Shown here piece after piece: positions 12,600 to 25,107 of a stretch of DNA of 64,000 nucleotides. The stretch is from Aquila chrysaetos chrysaetos (Eukaryota > Chordata > Aves > Accipitriformes > Accipitridae), in NCBI RefSeq assembly GCF_900496995.4, contig NC_044022.1, positions 16,196,938 through 16,260,937 of the forward strand, written 5' to 3'. The notes beneath the pieces are model-generated. The model was not told the DNA's origin. It saw nothing but the letters and a program-made list of their open reading frames with translations, and searched no databases. How positions within the stretch are numbered: the stretch's first letter is position 1; every line of letters begins with the position of its first letter. The translations under genes and the position numbers were made by a program.

Positions 12600-13440
12600 C
12601 AGTGATGATCTGATTTGTCTGAGGCGGTCCAAGTAGAAATTAAACCTCAGACTGCCCTAATAAGGAAGGCAGACACGGTGATAATAGCGGCAGTGTTAGC
12701 AAAGCCTTACCTCATGTTGCTGGAATTAGGGTGGGCCACCAACCCCATTACCCAGCCTTCTGTGTTGATGGGGTCTTTACTGGCATCAGTCACCAGGAGT
12801 GATGTGAACTGTGAAATAACATATTTAAATTTGGAGTGATTTAGTGATAAACTGGTTTTGATGAGCTGCTAATGCATTATTACATTTTATACACTATCAT
12901 TTTTATAATGCCTGATGCCACTTCCTGCACCTTGCACAATCCCCGCATACTGTTAGAGGCTTTGAAGAAAATAATTAGTTCTATGGCTATAAGCGAGGTG
13001 GGAATCTGGCCTGTACTAGAGTTGGCCCCTGACATTGCCATGCACAGAAGTCAAACCAAATGTGCAGATTTCAATAATGAGGCCAATAATGAGTGATGGG
13101 TCACTTCAAATCAAATGGTGTGACCCAATTATACTGGTATACAGTGCTGACAAACCTTTTTTTCATAATTAAGATGGGGAGAAAAACAGTAAAGAAAGCC
13201 AGATTTACTGTTGATGTGTCAATAACATAGGGGCAAACTTTTTCTATTACTAACACATTGATAAAATGTACAACATTGTCTAAATAATTGTCTAATTGTC
13301 TAACTAAGCATCTGCTTATTTTTGAAGACTAAGAAACATTTTAATGTCTGGCTAATCCACCCTCAAATGACCAATTAGAAAAGGAGATAGAATTAATTTC
13401 TGATCTATTGATGAATGGAAAAAGCTAATTAGTTTTATAG
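12600..13440. promoter_or_regulatory. Candidate conserved non-coding element
   Basis: The block is AT-rich and non-repetitive. It contains the perfect 10-bp palindrome TAATGCATTA (12870-12879), several TAATTAG/CTAATTAG words (near 12972, 13375 and 13425), TTTATAATG and CAATTA. No coding frame with plausible splice sites was found. The motif density suggests a developmental enhancer, but this is inference from texture only. Confidence 0.3.
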
Positions 13441-15093
13441 TATTCTCTCACGTCAGCTACTTCACGTGACCCGGCTGAAACACCCCACACACCCCAGCAG
13501 GACACACGGTGACCCCAGGGGACAGGCACCTCGCACTGGTTCTGGTACTGCACCAGGGTCAAGTCTACCTGTTAAAACCTCCTACATCACTTGGCAGATC
13601 ACCACACCCCTGGGACCTACGCGAAGAAAAGGCTAAAATATTTACAGCATCTGGCTGTCTCTGACTTGGTCTTCCTACTTGCACAGGAGGACAGTGTCCC
13701 TGGCCAGGTAGTCTTGGGGTAACACTCCCTGCTCTGCTCTGGCCCCTGGTACATGCCACTTCCTACCATTTACATTGATAGCCTCAGATACCTTCAGTTT
13801 TATTATTCAAGCAATATTATCATTAGACCCACAAATATATTTCGCAGCACCCACGTCCCTCCCCAGCAGACATGGAGGTGGTAGTGCGGTGCTCCACTTC
13901 CACACATCTCCTCATGCTTGAGGTTTTTCCACTTTTTCAAACACGTAAACTTTTTTTCCCACGAAGTGGGAAGAATTTATGAAGTCTGACTAACCTGGTT
14001 GTCCTGCAAACTTCTTTTTCACACAGGATGACAGCTGGAAAATGAGATCCATATAACAGGGCTGAAGATATCCACCTAAATGGACCATGCTGAATAAACT
14101 GGTGACTCAGCTCCAGGCCAAATCCTGCCAGCATCAAATGAGCCAAAGCACTTGGGGGGTGAGAGCCCCACGATGGCAACACTTCCAGGCCAGGGAGCAA
14201 ACACAGCATGCTTACTTTAGCCCTTTTCTGGGGGGGAAATAAAGCAAATATACTTCATTAGAAGTGTAGCAGGATGTGGTGTTCCCATAGCTGCTTCCCC
14301 TGCACTTACCACACTTCACCCTGCTCCCTCCACAGCTTCTTCACGACTACCCTAAAAATTAAATGACTGCACCTTGCACAAATACGTCTTACAGAGCTTT
14401 CAACCAACTACTCCAAATACCAGTCACAGTCTAGCCATGGGAGCAAAGCCTGCAGTGCAGGTTGCGGGGCAGAATGCAGCCCCTCTCCCTTGCAGTCATG
14501 CCGGTACCAGTATCAGAACTAGCTGCTTTAAGGTTTCCCATCTCTGAGCGGTCAACACTCACTTCCTTCTCCATCTCCCCTCCCTAAGGGCCAGAAGTCA
14601 GGCTGCATCTTCTTCAAATGCAGTACAAACGGGTGCCTGAGTAAATAAAAGGCAGTAGCCCCAGCTGTGCATCAAAATTCACATGCTGCTGCCTTGCCTG
14701 TGGGAATGCCACCCAGCGCTTGAGCACTTGTATTCTGAACAAAAACACGTGCAGTAAACACATCCATTCGTGCACCGACTTTGCAAATATCAGTTTGCTG
14801 CTCATCTTCGGAGATGAGACGAGGACCAGTCACCAGTGTGATACCACATCTATCAAATGTAATACTCAGAAACCTCCCAGGTTTGGTTTTTTTTAAAAAA
14901 AAAACTTGATTTTGGGGGGGTAACTAGTTCTTAAAAGGAATAAATTGCTTCCAGAATGAGTCTGTAAAGGATGCTGCAGTAATACCTGCATGCTGTAGCG
15001 TGCCCAACAACAGCTTCTTGAGTTGGCAGCAGTCACTTTGGCCACTCTGACCCTGGAAACTGAGGCTCCGCAGACATACACACCTTGTTCAAA
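13441..15093. other. Spacer DNA, no gene recognised
   Basis: Mixed composition with no recognisable exons or RNA genes. A mononucleotide A run and a G run occur near 14890-14925. Confidence 0.45.
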
Positions 15094-15568
15094 CATGGAC
15101 CTGCTGGGGTGGGTGCAGAGGAGGCCACAAAGATGATCAGAGGGCTGGAGCACCTCTCCTATGAAGACAGGCTGAGGGAGTTGGGGTTGTTCAGCCTGGA
15201 GAAGAGAAGGCTCTGGGGAGACCTTATAGCAGCCTTCCAGTACTTAAAGGGGGCTACAGGAAAGATAGGGAGGGACTCTTCATCAGGGATTGTAGTGATA
15301 GGACGAGGGGTAACGGTTTTACACTGAAAGAGGGTAGATTTAGATTAGATGTAAGGAAGAAGTTCTTCACTGTGAGGGTGGTGAGGCACTGGCACAGGTT
15401 GCCCAGAGAGGCTGTGGATGCCCCATCCCTGGCAGTGTTCAAGGCCAGGTTGGATGGGGCTTGGAGCAACCTGGTCTAGTGGAAGGTGTCCCTGCCCATG
15501 GCAGGCGGGTTGGAACTGGGTGATCTTTAAAGGTCCCTTCCAACCCAAACTGTTCTCTGATTCTATGG
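15094..15568 (+). mobile_element. 5'-truncated CR1 LINE, 3' end
   Basis: The copy runs from ATGGACCTGCTGGGGTGGGT through the conserved AAGATGATCAGAGGGCTGGA, CAGCCTGGAGAAGAGAAGGC and GATTTAGATTAGATGTAAGG segments to the CR1 terminus CTTTAAAGGTCCCTTCCAAC, ending in the terminal octamer TTCTATGG. It holds only the end of the reverse-transcriptase frame and the 3' UTR and is non-functional. CR1 copies itself by target-primed reverse transcription and typically leaves such 5'-truncated copies. Confidence 0.95.
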
Positions 15569-17560
15569 TCAAAAGCAGCTAACAACCCCAAGTAAGCCCA
15601 GCTCTAGCAGGAGCTGAACCTAGGAAAAATGCTCAGTGACGAGCACCAGCAAAGCAGAGAGATGCCAGCGCAGCAGCTGTGGGTGCAGGACCCGCACAAG
15701 CCCCCGTCCAGCGCTGGCTCCTCAGGTAGGTCCCTGCAGCTGGGACAGCACCCAGCTCTGTGCCCAGCCCTGCCATCTCTGCTCTCCTCTGATTGTGGCT
15801 GTCCCTTTTCAATGACACCTAGGTGTCATACAGCTGTGTAAAATCCACAGGGCAGTTCACAGAGCCACTCGCAGTCACCTTGCAGAAGGAAGAGGGTGGC
15901 CACGCAGCTGGCACCGAACCGCCGGTCAGCATCACTGCCAAGGAGCACCCCATCTCCGCACCCACCTCCCACCCAGCGGGAGCTAACGGCGTGTTCAGAG
16001 AGTGGGCGAGTGAACCACGGAGCGAAGACTCACATCACAGCTCCAGCTCAAAAGACCGAGCTGTCAAACGTGGTAATTCAATGAAAACATGTTTCAAGAT
16101 AACTCCAGTTATCTTCTTGTTGGGGGATGCCTGCAGATGGCCAGTGCAGTGTTCCCTGAGGATGGGGAGCTCATAGCTGGAACAAAACCAGCTCTCCAGC
16201 CTGCATGCTCCCATCCTGATGGAGGCATGGAAGCGGTGCCAGCGGCTGGCAGAGGCTGGCTTGCAGATGCAGCCACGTCCACCACACTCCAGCAACTCTC
16301 TGCAGCTGAGCACTTCATTGGAGACCATCTCCAGTGCACGTAAAGCCACGAACCCTGCGTTGGGAAACTCAGAAGTAGAGCGTCAGATCTTGTTTCCCTT
16401 TCTTCTTTAATTTCTTTTCTCCCTTTATTTGTTTTCCTATTTCCAAACATGTGGCAGAAGCTCAGGCTGCCAAAAAAAGATATGATCAGGACCAGTCAGG
16501 TCTCGCTCCTGCACAAGGCAGCTCTGGCCGAGCTCTGCGTGTCAGGGAATCAGGGCATGAAGACACTGTCACCTGCAGATGCTGTCACCCTTGCTATGTC
16601 ATTCAAAACGTGTACACAGGCCAGGGACCTCCCCAGCAGGCAGCAAGGCTCAGATCACCCAATTTTGGGCAGGGAAACTGTTTAGTCATGCGGACGGGAG
16701 CTGTGCTGTGCAGCTTGCCCTCAGAGGCAGGGGGAACCCTGGCCCGTTTTATCTCTTAGCCCTGGTGCAGCCCAGCTGGCATCCTGGGAGCCCAGGAGAA
16801 GAGGATAAGACCCAAAATAATCACAAAAATTAGCATTGCCTATTTCATTACCAGAAGACAAGACAGACCGAGGATGTTGTCACTGCCTTACCGCCTACTG
16901 ATGCCACTCATTCACCTCCCCACATTTCCAAAATTAGCACAAAGTCTCTTCAAACCTCAGGGGAACTGCACAGCCAAGTCACCACGTTGCAGAGCGCATG
17001 ATGCACCATACCCCAGGGGTGACCAGCTCCTTGCCTACTCACAGGCAAGATAGTCTGCACCTCACAAGCCATATTTAAATTTGTCTGAAAATTTGTAATT
17101 CACCTCTATTATTGCACAGAGAGTTTGAGCTCAGCACACAATGCAGAACCGAACTGCAAGTCAGGTCACCATAACTGAACCTGCTATTGCCCATCCATTT
17201 AACAACGCTGCCTGCCCACACGTGCATTGTCCAGCCAGACACCTGGAGCTGCAGGGAATGCTGATTTGAGTGACGGCGTTTTTCACAGTTCACAGCTCAG
17301 ACCGGCAAAGGGCACGCACAGACAATTCCAGTGCCTCAGCGGGCAGGCAGGCAGTTATTAAGCTGCAGCACCTACCTCTGACTCAACGCCATCTCTAGCC
17401 CCGCAGTAATTGCCCCAAACAGCTTAAAACCTAACGCAGCTCTGGGCTCGTGAAGTCAAACATCTCAGCAGTCCTGGGGAAGACGCACAAAGAGGAAGGA
17501 GTGCCCCATACCAGCTACCTGAGGCTGCTACTCATCTGTTATGAAAATGCAGTTTAATAG
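15569..17560. other. Spacer DNA, no gene recognised
   Basis: Moderately GC-rich up to ~16800, where several frames are open on both strands by composition. None shows a domain or splice structure that I recognise. Confidence 0.45.
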
Positions 17561-18146
17561 TGTTGTGGTTTAACTGCAGCTGGCAACTAAGCACCACGCA
17601 GCTGCTCATTTACTCCCCCCCACCCAGTGGGATGGGGGAGAGAATCAAAAAAAAAAATATTAAAACTTGTGGGTTGAGATAAGAACAGTTTAATAGGACA
17701 GAAAGGAAGAATATGATAATAATGATAATAATAATGATAATAATAATACTAAAAGAATTAGAATATACAAAACAAGTGATGTGCAATGCAATTACTCACC
17801 ACTTGCCAACCAATGCTCAGTTAGTTCCCAAGCAGCGATGCCCCCCTACCAGGCCAACTACCCCCAGTTTGTATACTGGACATGACATCACACGGTATGG
17901 AATACCCCTGTGGCCAGTTTGGGTCAGCTGTCCTGGCTGTGTCCCCTCCCAGCTGCTTGTGCCCCTCCAGCCTTCCTGCTGGCTGGGCATCAGAAGCTGA
18001 AAAATCCTTGACTTAGTCTAAACACTCTTAGCAACAACTGAAAACATCCGTGTGTTATCAACATTCTTCTCATACTGAACCCAAAACATAACGCTATACC
18101 AGCTACTAGAAAGAAAATTAACTCTATCTCAGCTGAAACGAGGACA
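17561..18146 (-). mobile_element. Solo LTR of an avian endogenous retrovirus, second copy
   Basis: This is the reverse complement of the family at 3541-4129. On the plus strand it starts TGTTGTGGTTTAACTGCAGC and ends CAGCTGAAACGAGGACA. The flanks AATAG (17556-17560) and AGTAG (18147-18151) form a 5-bp target duplication with one mismatch. The region corresponding to TTATCATTATTGG in the first copy has expanded here into an (ATAATA/ATGATA) microsatellite at ~17713-17752. The TATA region survives as GTATACTGG on the plus strand. No internal viral sequence remains. Confidence 0.85.
17713..17752. repeat. ATA/ATG trinucleotide microsatellite inside LTR
   Basis: About 40 bases of interrupted ATGATAATAATAATG units lie inside the LTR. 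They are expanded relative to the sister LTR at 3541-4129. Confidence 0.8.
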
Positions 18147-19073
18147 AGTAGTTATGGCAGGGAGAAATCACCACTGGAGAGAAAACTAAAGGAAGATTAA
18201 GACTGGTCCCTTTTTTTACCGATGTGGGCTGGGACGGCTGCTCACTCAGTGGGGAGCATGTCGAAAGCAAACACAGCACTGGAGAGAGAAGAAGCTGCCT
18301 TCATTTGTCATTCATAAATTTTGTGGTCTTTTTTTTTCATTTTAAAAGCATGTGAAAGGTCTTTACATGCTGATAGATGAAATAGGCACATGAACGCCAG
18401 GACTTACTATTACCCTTGGCTGTGATAAAGCACCAAGACTGGCAAACCCTGCTAAGCAAACAGAGGCACCTCTGAGAAACCTCACATGTTGGGATATTTC
18501 ATATGAAACCCCACTGCTCTCTTGGCTCCTTTCAGACTGTTTTAGACAGGTCTGCAAGCTCTGCTCTTCTGCAGAAATGCAACAGCAGCTAGCTGCCCAG
18601 AAGATGCACTTCACTGCCCTTTGACAGATCACCAGCACTAACTTAGCGAATGTTAAGAAAAACCACTAAAACAACCAAGTCATTAAAGAAAAAAAAAGCT
18701 CATCACAAGAGATCTTCATAAACAATCTCCTCCAACAGAAAACATGACCTGTCATTTTTGAAAGCTGCTGCACCTTGATCAAGAGGAAATCCAGCATCAT
18801 TCCCCAAAGACCAGCAGCTCTAGCAGTGAAGAGAGGGAGATTTTTTTTTTTTTTCAGCACTTAATCTAACTGCATGAGCAAACAGCAGCAAGAGGGTGGT
18901 GGTAGTGACCCACATCTGAACAGGGCTGTGCAGGGCAACTGCATCTCACGCTGCATCAGTAAACATCGAGCAGGAAAGCCTTCCCCTGCTCCCCCTGGGA
19001 GCTGGGTGCATCCCCATTCAGTGAGGCTTTCACAGCATCGCCCCATTGCCTCCGCATCTGGATCCCTTCAGTG
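18147..19073. other. Spacer DNA, no gene recognised
   Basis: Non-coding sequence with a T16 run at ~18841-18856. No gene or repeat family was recognised. Confidence 0.45.
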
Positions 19074-20066
19074 ATGAGTGGTGTCCCTCAGGGGTCCGTA
19101 CTGGGACCAGTATGTTTAATATCTTCATCAGTGACACAGACAGTGGGATCGAGTGCACCCTCAGCAAGTTTACAGATGACACCAAGCTGAGTGGTGCGGT
19201 CGACGCCTGAGGGATGGGATGCCATCCAGAGGGACCTGGACAGGCTTGAGAGGTGGGTCCATGTGAACCTCATGAGGTTCAACAAGGCCAAGTGCAAGGT
19301 CCTGAACATGGGTCGGGGCAATCTCAAGCACAAATACAGGCTGGGAGATGAGTGGATTGAGAGCAGTCCTGAGGAGAAGGACTTGGGGGTATTAGTGGAT
19401 GAAAAACTGTATATGAGCCAACAATGTGCACTTGCAGCCCAGAAAGCCAACCGTATCCTGGGCTGCATGAAGAAGAAGCATGGCCAGCAGGTGGAGGGAG
19501 GTGATTCTCCCTCTCTGCTCCGCTCTGGTGAGACCCCACCTGCAGTTCTGCATCCAGCTCTGGGGTCCTCAGTACAGGAGAGACATGGACCTGTTGGAGC
19601 AGGTCCAGAGGAGGGACACAAAAATGATCAGAGGGCTGGAACACCTCTCCTATGGGGAAGGCTGACACAGTTGGGGTTGTTCAGCCTGGAGAAGAGAAGG
19701 CTCCAGGGAGACCTTACAGCAGCCTTCCAGTACTTAAAAGGGGCCTGCAGGAAAGATGGGGAGGGACTCTTTATCAGGGACTGTAGTGATAGGATGAAGG
19801 GCAATGGTTTTAAACTGAAAGAGGGTAGATTTAGATTAGATATTAGGAAGAAATTTTTTATGATGAGGGTGGTGAAACACTGGCACAGACTGCCCAGAGA
19901 GGTGGTAGATGCCCCATCCCTGGAAATGAATATTCAAGGTCAGGCTGGACGGGGCTCTGAGCAACCTGATCTAGTTGAAGATGTCCCTGCTCATTGCAGG
20001 GGGGTTGGACTGGATGACCGTTAAAGGTCCCTTCCAACCCAAACCATTCTATGATTCTAGGATCCT
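19074..20066 (+). mobile_element. CR1 LINE, ~1 kb copy with reverse-transcriptase C-terminus
   Basis: It begins in the RT region (GTGGTGTCCCTCAGGGGTCC, coding for the [10 protein letters not shown] motif). It continues through the segment coding [20 protein letters not shown] and [10 protein letters not shown], and ends at GGTCCCTTCCAACCCAAACC with ATTCTATGATTCTA octamers. The reading frame is broken by small indels: one falls soon after GVPQGS, and the frame changes again near the segment coding KKKHGQQ. It is therefore a dead 5'-truncated copy. An 834-base open frame at 19191-20024 is a product of these shifts, not a host gene. Confidence 0.95.
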
Positions 20067-21960
20067 ATAATAACCCCGACTTCATGTCTGGAATGAGGAG
20101 CAAGGAGCTGATGGGTACACAGGTTTGACAGAGATGTCATGTTTACTAAGAGCTCAGGAGAATTTTCCTATAGCTGTGTAAGCAATTAATATTAAATGAC
20201 AGAAAGGAAGCCTCTTCTTCCAAAGGAAAGCTAAAATACATGAGTAATATCTGGAAAAAGCAGGAAAAGAGCCATTTTGCATAGCAAGGTGGGAGTGCGC
20301 CCTGGAGCAGGGTTGGGAAGTGTGAATGGGGAGTGCTCTGATGGCACCAACGCGGTGGCCTCCCACCTCATGCAGCTCCTCCGCCTGCGCCTGGGGACCA
20401 CAAGATTTCCTCAGACCCAACCTTGACAGCCTGCGCCAGCTCACCGTAACATTTGAGCAAGTGTGGCTCTGATACCTGTTACTTACAGGCAATTCAGGTT
20501 CAAGCCTTTCTTCCTTTCTTGTTGCTAAGGCACGCAGCTGACTCTTTCACATCAACAGCTTCCAATGAAATTTCCCAATATGGATCAATCATTTCACATT
20601 AAAAAGTGCTGCACTCCCCAGGCACGATGCTGATAGCAAAACACCTGCGTGGAAAGGTCACCTCCTGCAGTCATGTAACTTTTATTCATAGGAAAGCACG
20701 CTGCAGATATAAACTGTATAACAGGAAATAGCAATCCCCTATGGCCGTTCAAAGACCATCTTTTTTTTTTCTCTATAACTGAGACAAGGACAGAGACTGC
20801 CTTTCTCCAGCAGCAGGCTTTTCTCCCCAGGGTTTGAAAGCCCATATATGTTACCACAATGAACATTTGACAGGCAGTCCCAGACTGTGTAGACACAGAA
20901 ATACAAAATTTGTGGTGAAAATTAGGTTTGTGAACTTACTCTCTGCTCTTTTATTAAGATTTCTCAGCTGGGAGAGCTTGTCCACTCAAAGAAATTTGGC
21001 ACACAAGCTCCATGGCCAGATCTCCAATACAAACAAGGCCCTGTTTCTGCAGAAGCATTTTATCTGATATAAAAGACAAGAATTTAAGTACACACTAACA
21101 AAATTGGGAAATAGCTATCAAATAAGCAAACTTTAGTTTTCAAAGAATCTGGTTGTATTTCACACTATTACGTGACAAAAACAACCCAGTACTAGCTGAT
21201 TAGATTGGATGGCATTTGCCAACATGATGTGACCCCTCCAAAACCAAGACATCCTTAGGATATTGCCTATTTTATCAGCTAGTCCCTTGAGAGTGCAGAA
21301 GAAGCAATTAGAGGCAACCAAGAATTACAGTGCTATAACACCATCTAGGGGACTTAGTCACATCTCAGCTCATGAGAGGCATGTGCAGCTGGCATCCCAG
21401 TGCTAGGTGAGAAGGGCACCTCTTTTAAATAAAACAGCACTGTTCCAGCCCCAAACCCCCACTTTCCCTGCCTTTTCCATTTGACCGATTTGTCACACAG
21501 CTCTTAAACCCTCCTATTTTTACCTGCACTATATCTCTCTCACCCTTTTTTTCAGTTTTCATCTAATTTTACCATGCATTGTGCTACTCTAGTCTTCATT
21601 TTCCCTGCCTGTTGCCACCAATAAGTACTGATTATATATAAACCTAAGTATGTGCTATACAAAATCAAATACTTTAAGAGGGATTAAATGGGTTATACAC
21701 AATTGAAATAAAAATTATTTTTAAAAGCCGGTAAACCCATGAATGCAGAACAATTTGCTACAACAAGAAAAAGTAAAATCAAACCTGACTTTGGAAAATG
21801 AACGTTTAGCTTCTGTTCACATCAGATTAGCACTGAGGAGCACAGCGCATCTCCCTCTTCTTTCTGTTCATCCCAGACTTTACTGAGTGCAGTTGCAAGG
21901 CCAAGACCCTCAGTTCATACGATGCATGGGCGCTCCAGGTCTCAATATTTCTGAAAAAGG
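20067..21960. other. Spacer DNA, no gene recognised
   Basis: AT-rich non-coding DNA without a recognised gene or repeat. Confidence 0.45.
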
Positions 21961-22745
21961 TAGAACCATGGAAAGGTTTGGGTTGGAAGGGACCCTTAAA
22001 GACCATCCAGTTCCAAGCCGCCTGCCATGGGCAGGGACACCTTCCACTAGACCAGGTTGCTCAAAGCCCCATCCAACCTGGCCTTGAACACTGCCAGGGA
22101 TGGGACATCCACAGCCTCTCTGGGCAACCTGTTCTAGTGCCTCACCACCCTCAGCATAAAAAAATTCATCCTTACATCCAATCTAAATTGACTCTCTTTC
22201 ATTTTAATACTGCTGCCTCTTCTCCTGTGACTACAGCCCTTGGTAAAAAGTCTCTCTCCATCTTTCTCATAAGCCCCCTTTAAGCAATGAAAAGCTCCCC
22301 AGAACCTTCTCTTTTCCAGGCTGAACAACCCCAACTGTGTCAGCCTTTCCCCATAGGAGAGGTGCTCCATCCCTCTGATCATTTTTGTGTCCCTCCTCTG
22401 AACCCGCTCCAACAGGTCCATGTCTCTCCTGTACTGAGGACCCCAGAGCTGGACGCAGTACTGCAGGTGGGGTCTCACCAGAGCAGAGCAGAGGGGCAGA
22501 ATCACCTCCCTTGACCTGCTGGCCATGCTTTTTTTTTATGTAGCTCAGGATACGGTTGGCTTTCTGGTCTGCAAGTGCACATTGCCACCTCATGTCTAGT
22601 TTTACATCCACCAGTACCCCCAAGTCCTTCTCGGCAGGGCTGCTCTCAATCCCTTCATCCCCCAGCCTGTACCGATACCAGGGGTTGCCCCGACCCATGT
22701 GCAGGACCTTGCACTTGGCCTTGTTGAACTTCATGAGGTTCATTT
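21961..22745 (-). mobile_element. CR1 LINE, minus-strand 3' copy
   Basis: On the plus strand it starts at AAAGGTTTGGGTTGGAAGGG, the complement of the CR1 3' end. It extends to CTTCATGAGGTTCA, the complement of the segment coding [13 protein letters not shown]. It carries the RT tail and 3' UTR with frame-breaking differences, including a gap in the GGCCTACAGGAAAGAT region. Like the copy at 19074-20066, it is truncated at the 5' end. Confidence 0.95.
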
Positions 22746-24886
22746 TTAGAAGTGTAATAGTTTGTATATAGACTCCAGGTTAACAGCTCACTTTCCTGAA
22801 AGGAGAGTTTAACAGTACTTTCTACTTTCTGAATCCTTAAGATATGAGCCTGTACCTCCCTAGCGTAAACGATGACAGCACCATGCTCATTGATATTTAA
22901 GTAGGTCTGTGCAAGAAGAAAATGTGACTGCCAAATCCTGACCAAAGAGGATGATCAACCTGATGTGCACCAAACCCTAACTGGAAAAACATCAGGGAAT
23001 CCTACAGAGGCACATGCCAAGAGTCACACAGCAACTCTGCAGCCCAAAATCCAGTATTATGTGCATACACATGAATATGTATTCTTACCATTTGAATGTT
23101 ACAAACAAAAAAAATTACTTGAAAGACATCATACAGGAAGCAATTTCAATTTATAGAATTATTTTGCATTTCCATAGAAATTTGCATTTTTAGACATCAC
23201 GGCATGACTGGTCATGGACAGTCGGGCAGGGACTGGGGTTTCCTGCCCTACACCCAGCCCCTTGCATAGCAGCTTCTTAGGGGTCTGCAGGCTGAAGCCC
23301 ATCCATTTTATAGATGTTATAACTGGAAGGGACCACTCTTCAGACCTCATGAATAATACAAAGCATTCATTTCGTGCTCTGACTCCAGTGCATTTGCTTA
23401 GACAAAAACACTTGCCTCTTTGGGAGGATTTTTATGGTGTAATCTATATTCTACTTCTTTTTTTCCGACGCTCTTTATATGTTTGTAGGAACATGGTCTT
23501 TTAGCACTGGGGAGGATAAGCCAGAGGAGATCCAAGTGCGCACAGAATTGCCTGCTTATGTTTGTCATGACTTACGGCCACAGGCATGCTAGTTTTGGAA
23601 ACTTGGTATGTATAACAGTCCACATGTATGTACAACTGGGGAGTGCCACCTTCTGTTTTACCACAAACACAAAGCTGGAGGAGCATCAACACCCGTGCCT
23701 CGTGAAGTTTTAGATAAAAGATAAACTCCTGCCTGTTAGAAAGAGGTGCAATATGATATTGCTGTGTACCAGATGGGGATTTCCCCATGTTGTTATCAAA
23801 TACAATTTCTGAACCCTTGGCAGACAGTTCTGTAGCTGTCGGCAGGTAACCACCCAGCAGCTGTCAACAAGAAAGCTGAAGGTAGAAAAAAAAAAAAAAA
23901 AAAAAAATTTTTTCTGGTTTTTACACAGCTGCATTGGAGACGAGGCTATACTTCCTCAGAAAAAGATCTGGCAGTTGGCAACAGTTGCTTAACTAGTCCT
24001 ATATTTAACTCCAAAGGATAGAAAATGACTCATTTCCAGGCACCGGGAGGACTGTGAGCTGTCTTCTCTGTCAGCGTGCAGCCAGTCCACCCTTCCGCTG
24101 TATTTACAGGTACTTGTTAACGTAACAGAAGCAAAGGTACAGTTCACCATCTCCTCAGGAAAGCTCATTATATAGACAAAAACTTCACTGAAAATTCATA
24201 TGTGGCTTTATTCCTGGTGACAGAAGCAGATATATCTTATTAGCCAGCTGTATTTTATGTCCATGTGAGGAGTATCAGAGAACGGACAGGATTCTGATCT
24301 GTTTTATCAGTGTAAGTTAGAGGAGACTTTACTGAAATGAAAAGAATATTTTGGTATGAATAATAAACTGGGAAACGTGCTATTCTCCTTTTTCATGATA
24401 AACTGGGGGAAATCTTTTTTTCTATTCTCTCAAAAATGTGATTAGAAACAAATGTCTGCAGCAAGAATAAATACGTGTCTGTTCTTAAACTTATCCACAA
24501 GCATAAAAATGGGTGGAAGTGATATTTTAACTGAAGTATGCTACCTGTGCTCATCACTCTGAGACCAATGGTTTAAAAATCAGTTATGACATATATTTAA
24601 GTTTTTGTCCATATTAGGACTAATGTCTGTTGAATCAAGTTAAACACAAATTGAGATTGTTCATAGAATGCTGTATGTGGTAATAACTACATATAGATAG
24701 CATACTTAGGATAATTGAAACTATATTCATTATCAGAGGGTGAAATACAGTCACTCAAATGGGGTGGACCTTGTTTTGCTACCTTAAAAAGTGTATTGGC
24801 ACACTGAAACAGTTGGGGTTGGGTTCATTTCCAAACATTGGGTCCAGTTACTTTTTATGTCTAACAGAAAGAAAAGTCTTTATTAT
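22746..24886. other. Spacer DNA with A homopolymer
   Basis: No gene was recognised. A pure run of about 23 A followed by six T lies at ~23884-23912. No transposon body is visible next to it. Confidence 0.45.
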
Positions 24887-25107
24887 CATATAATCATAGA
24901 ATCATAGAATAGTTCGGGTTGGAGGGGACGTGTAAAGATCATCTAGTCCAAGCCCCCACCTTCCACTAGACCGGGTTCCTCAAAGCCCCATCCAACCTGG
25001 CCTTGAACACTTCCAGGGATGGGGCATCCACAACCTCTCTGGGCAACCTGTGCCAGTGCCTCATCACCCTCATCGTAAAAAATTTCTTCCTTATATCTAG
25101 TCTGAAG
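24887..25107 (-). mobile_element. Short CR1 LINE 3' end, minus strand
   Basis: It starts with tandem octamers ATAATCATAGAATCATAGAATAG, the complement of the CR1 terminus. It then reads GTTCGGGTTGGAGGGGACG and CAAAGCCCCATCCAACCTGG, and stops near TATCTAGTCTGAA. Only the 3' UTR and the last codons are present. Confidence 0.95.

Noticed and set aside
19191..20024. 277-codon open frame as a host gene
   Set aside because: It is a frame-shifted CR1 reverse-transcriptase tail and 3' UTR.
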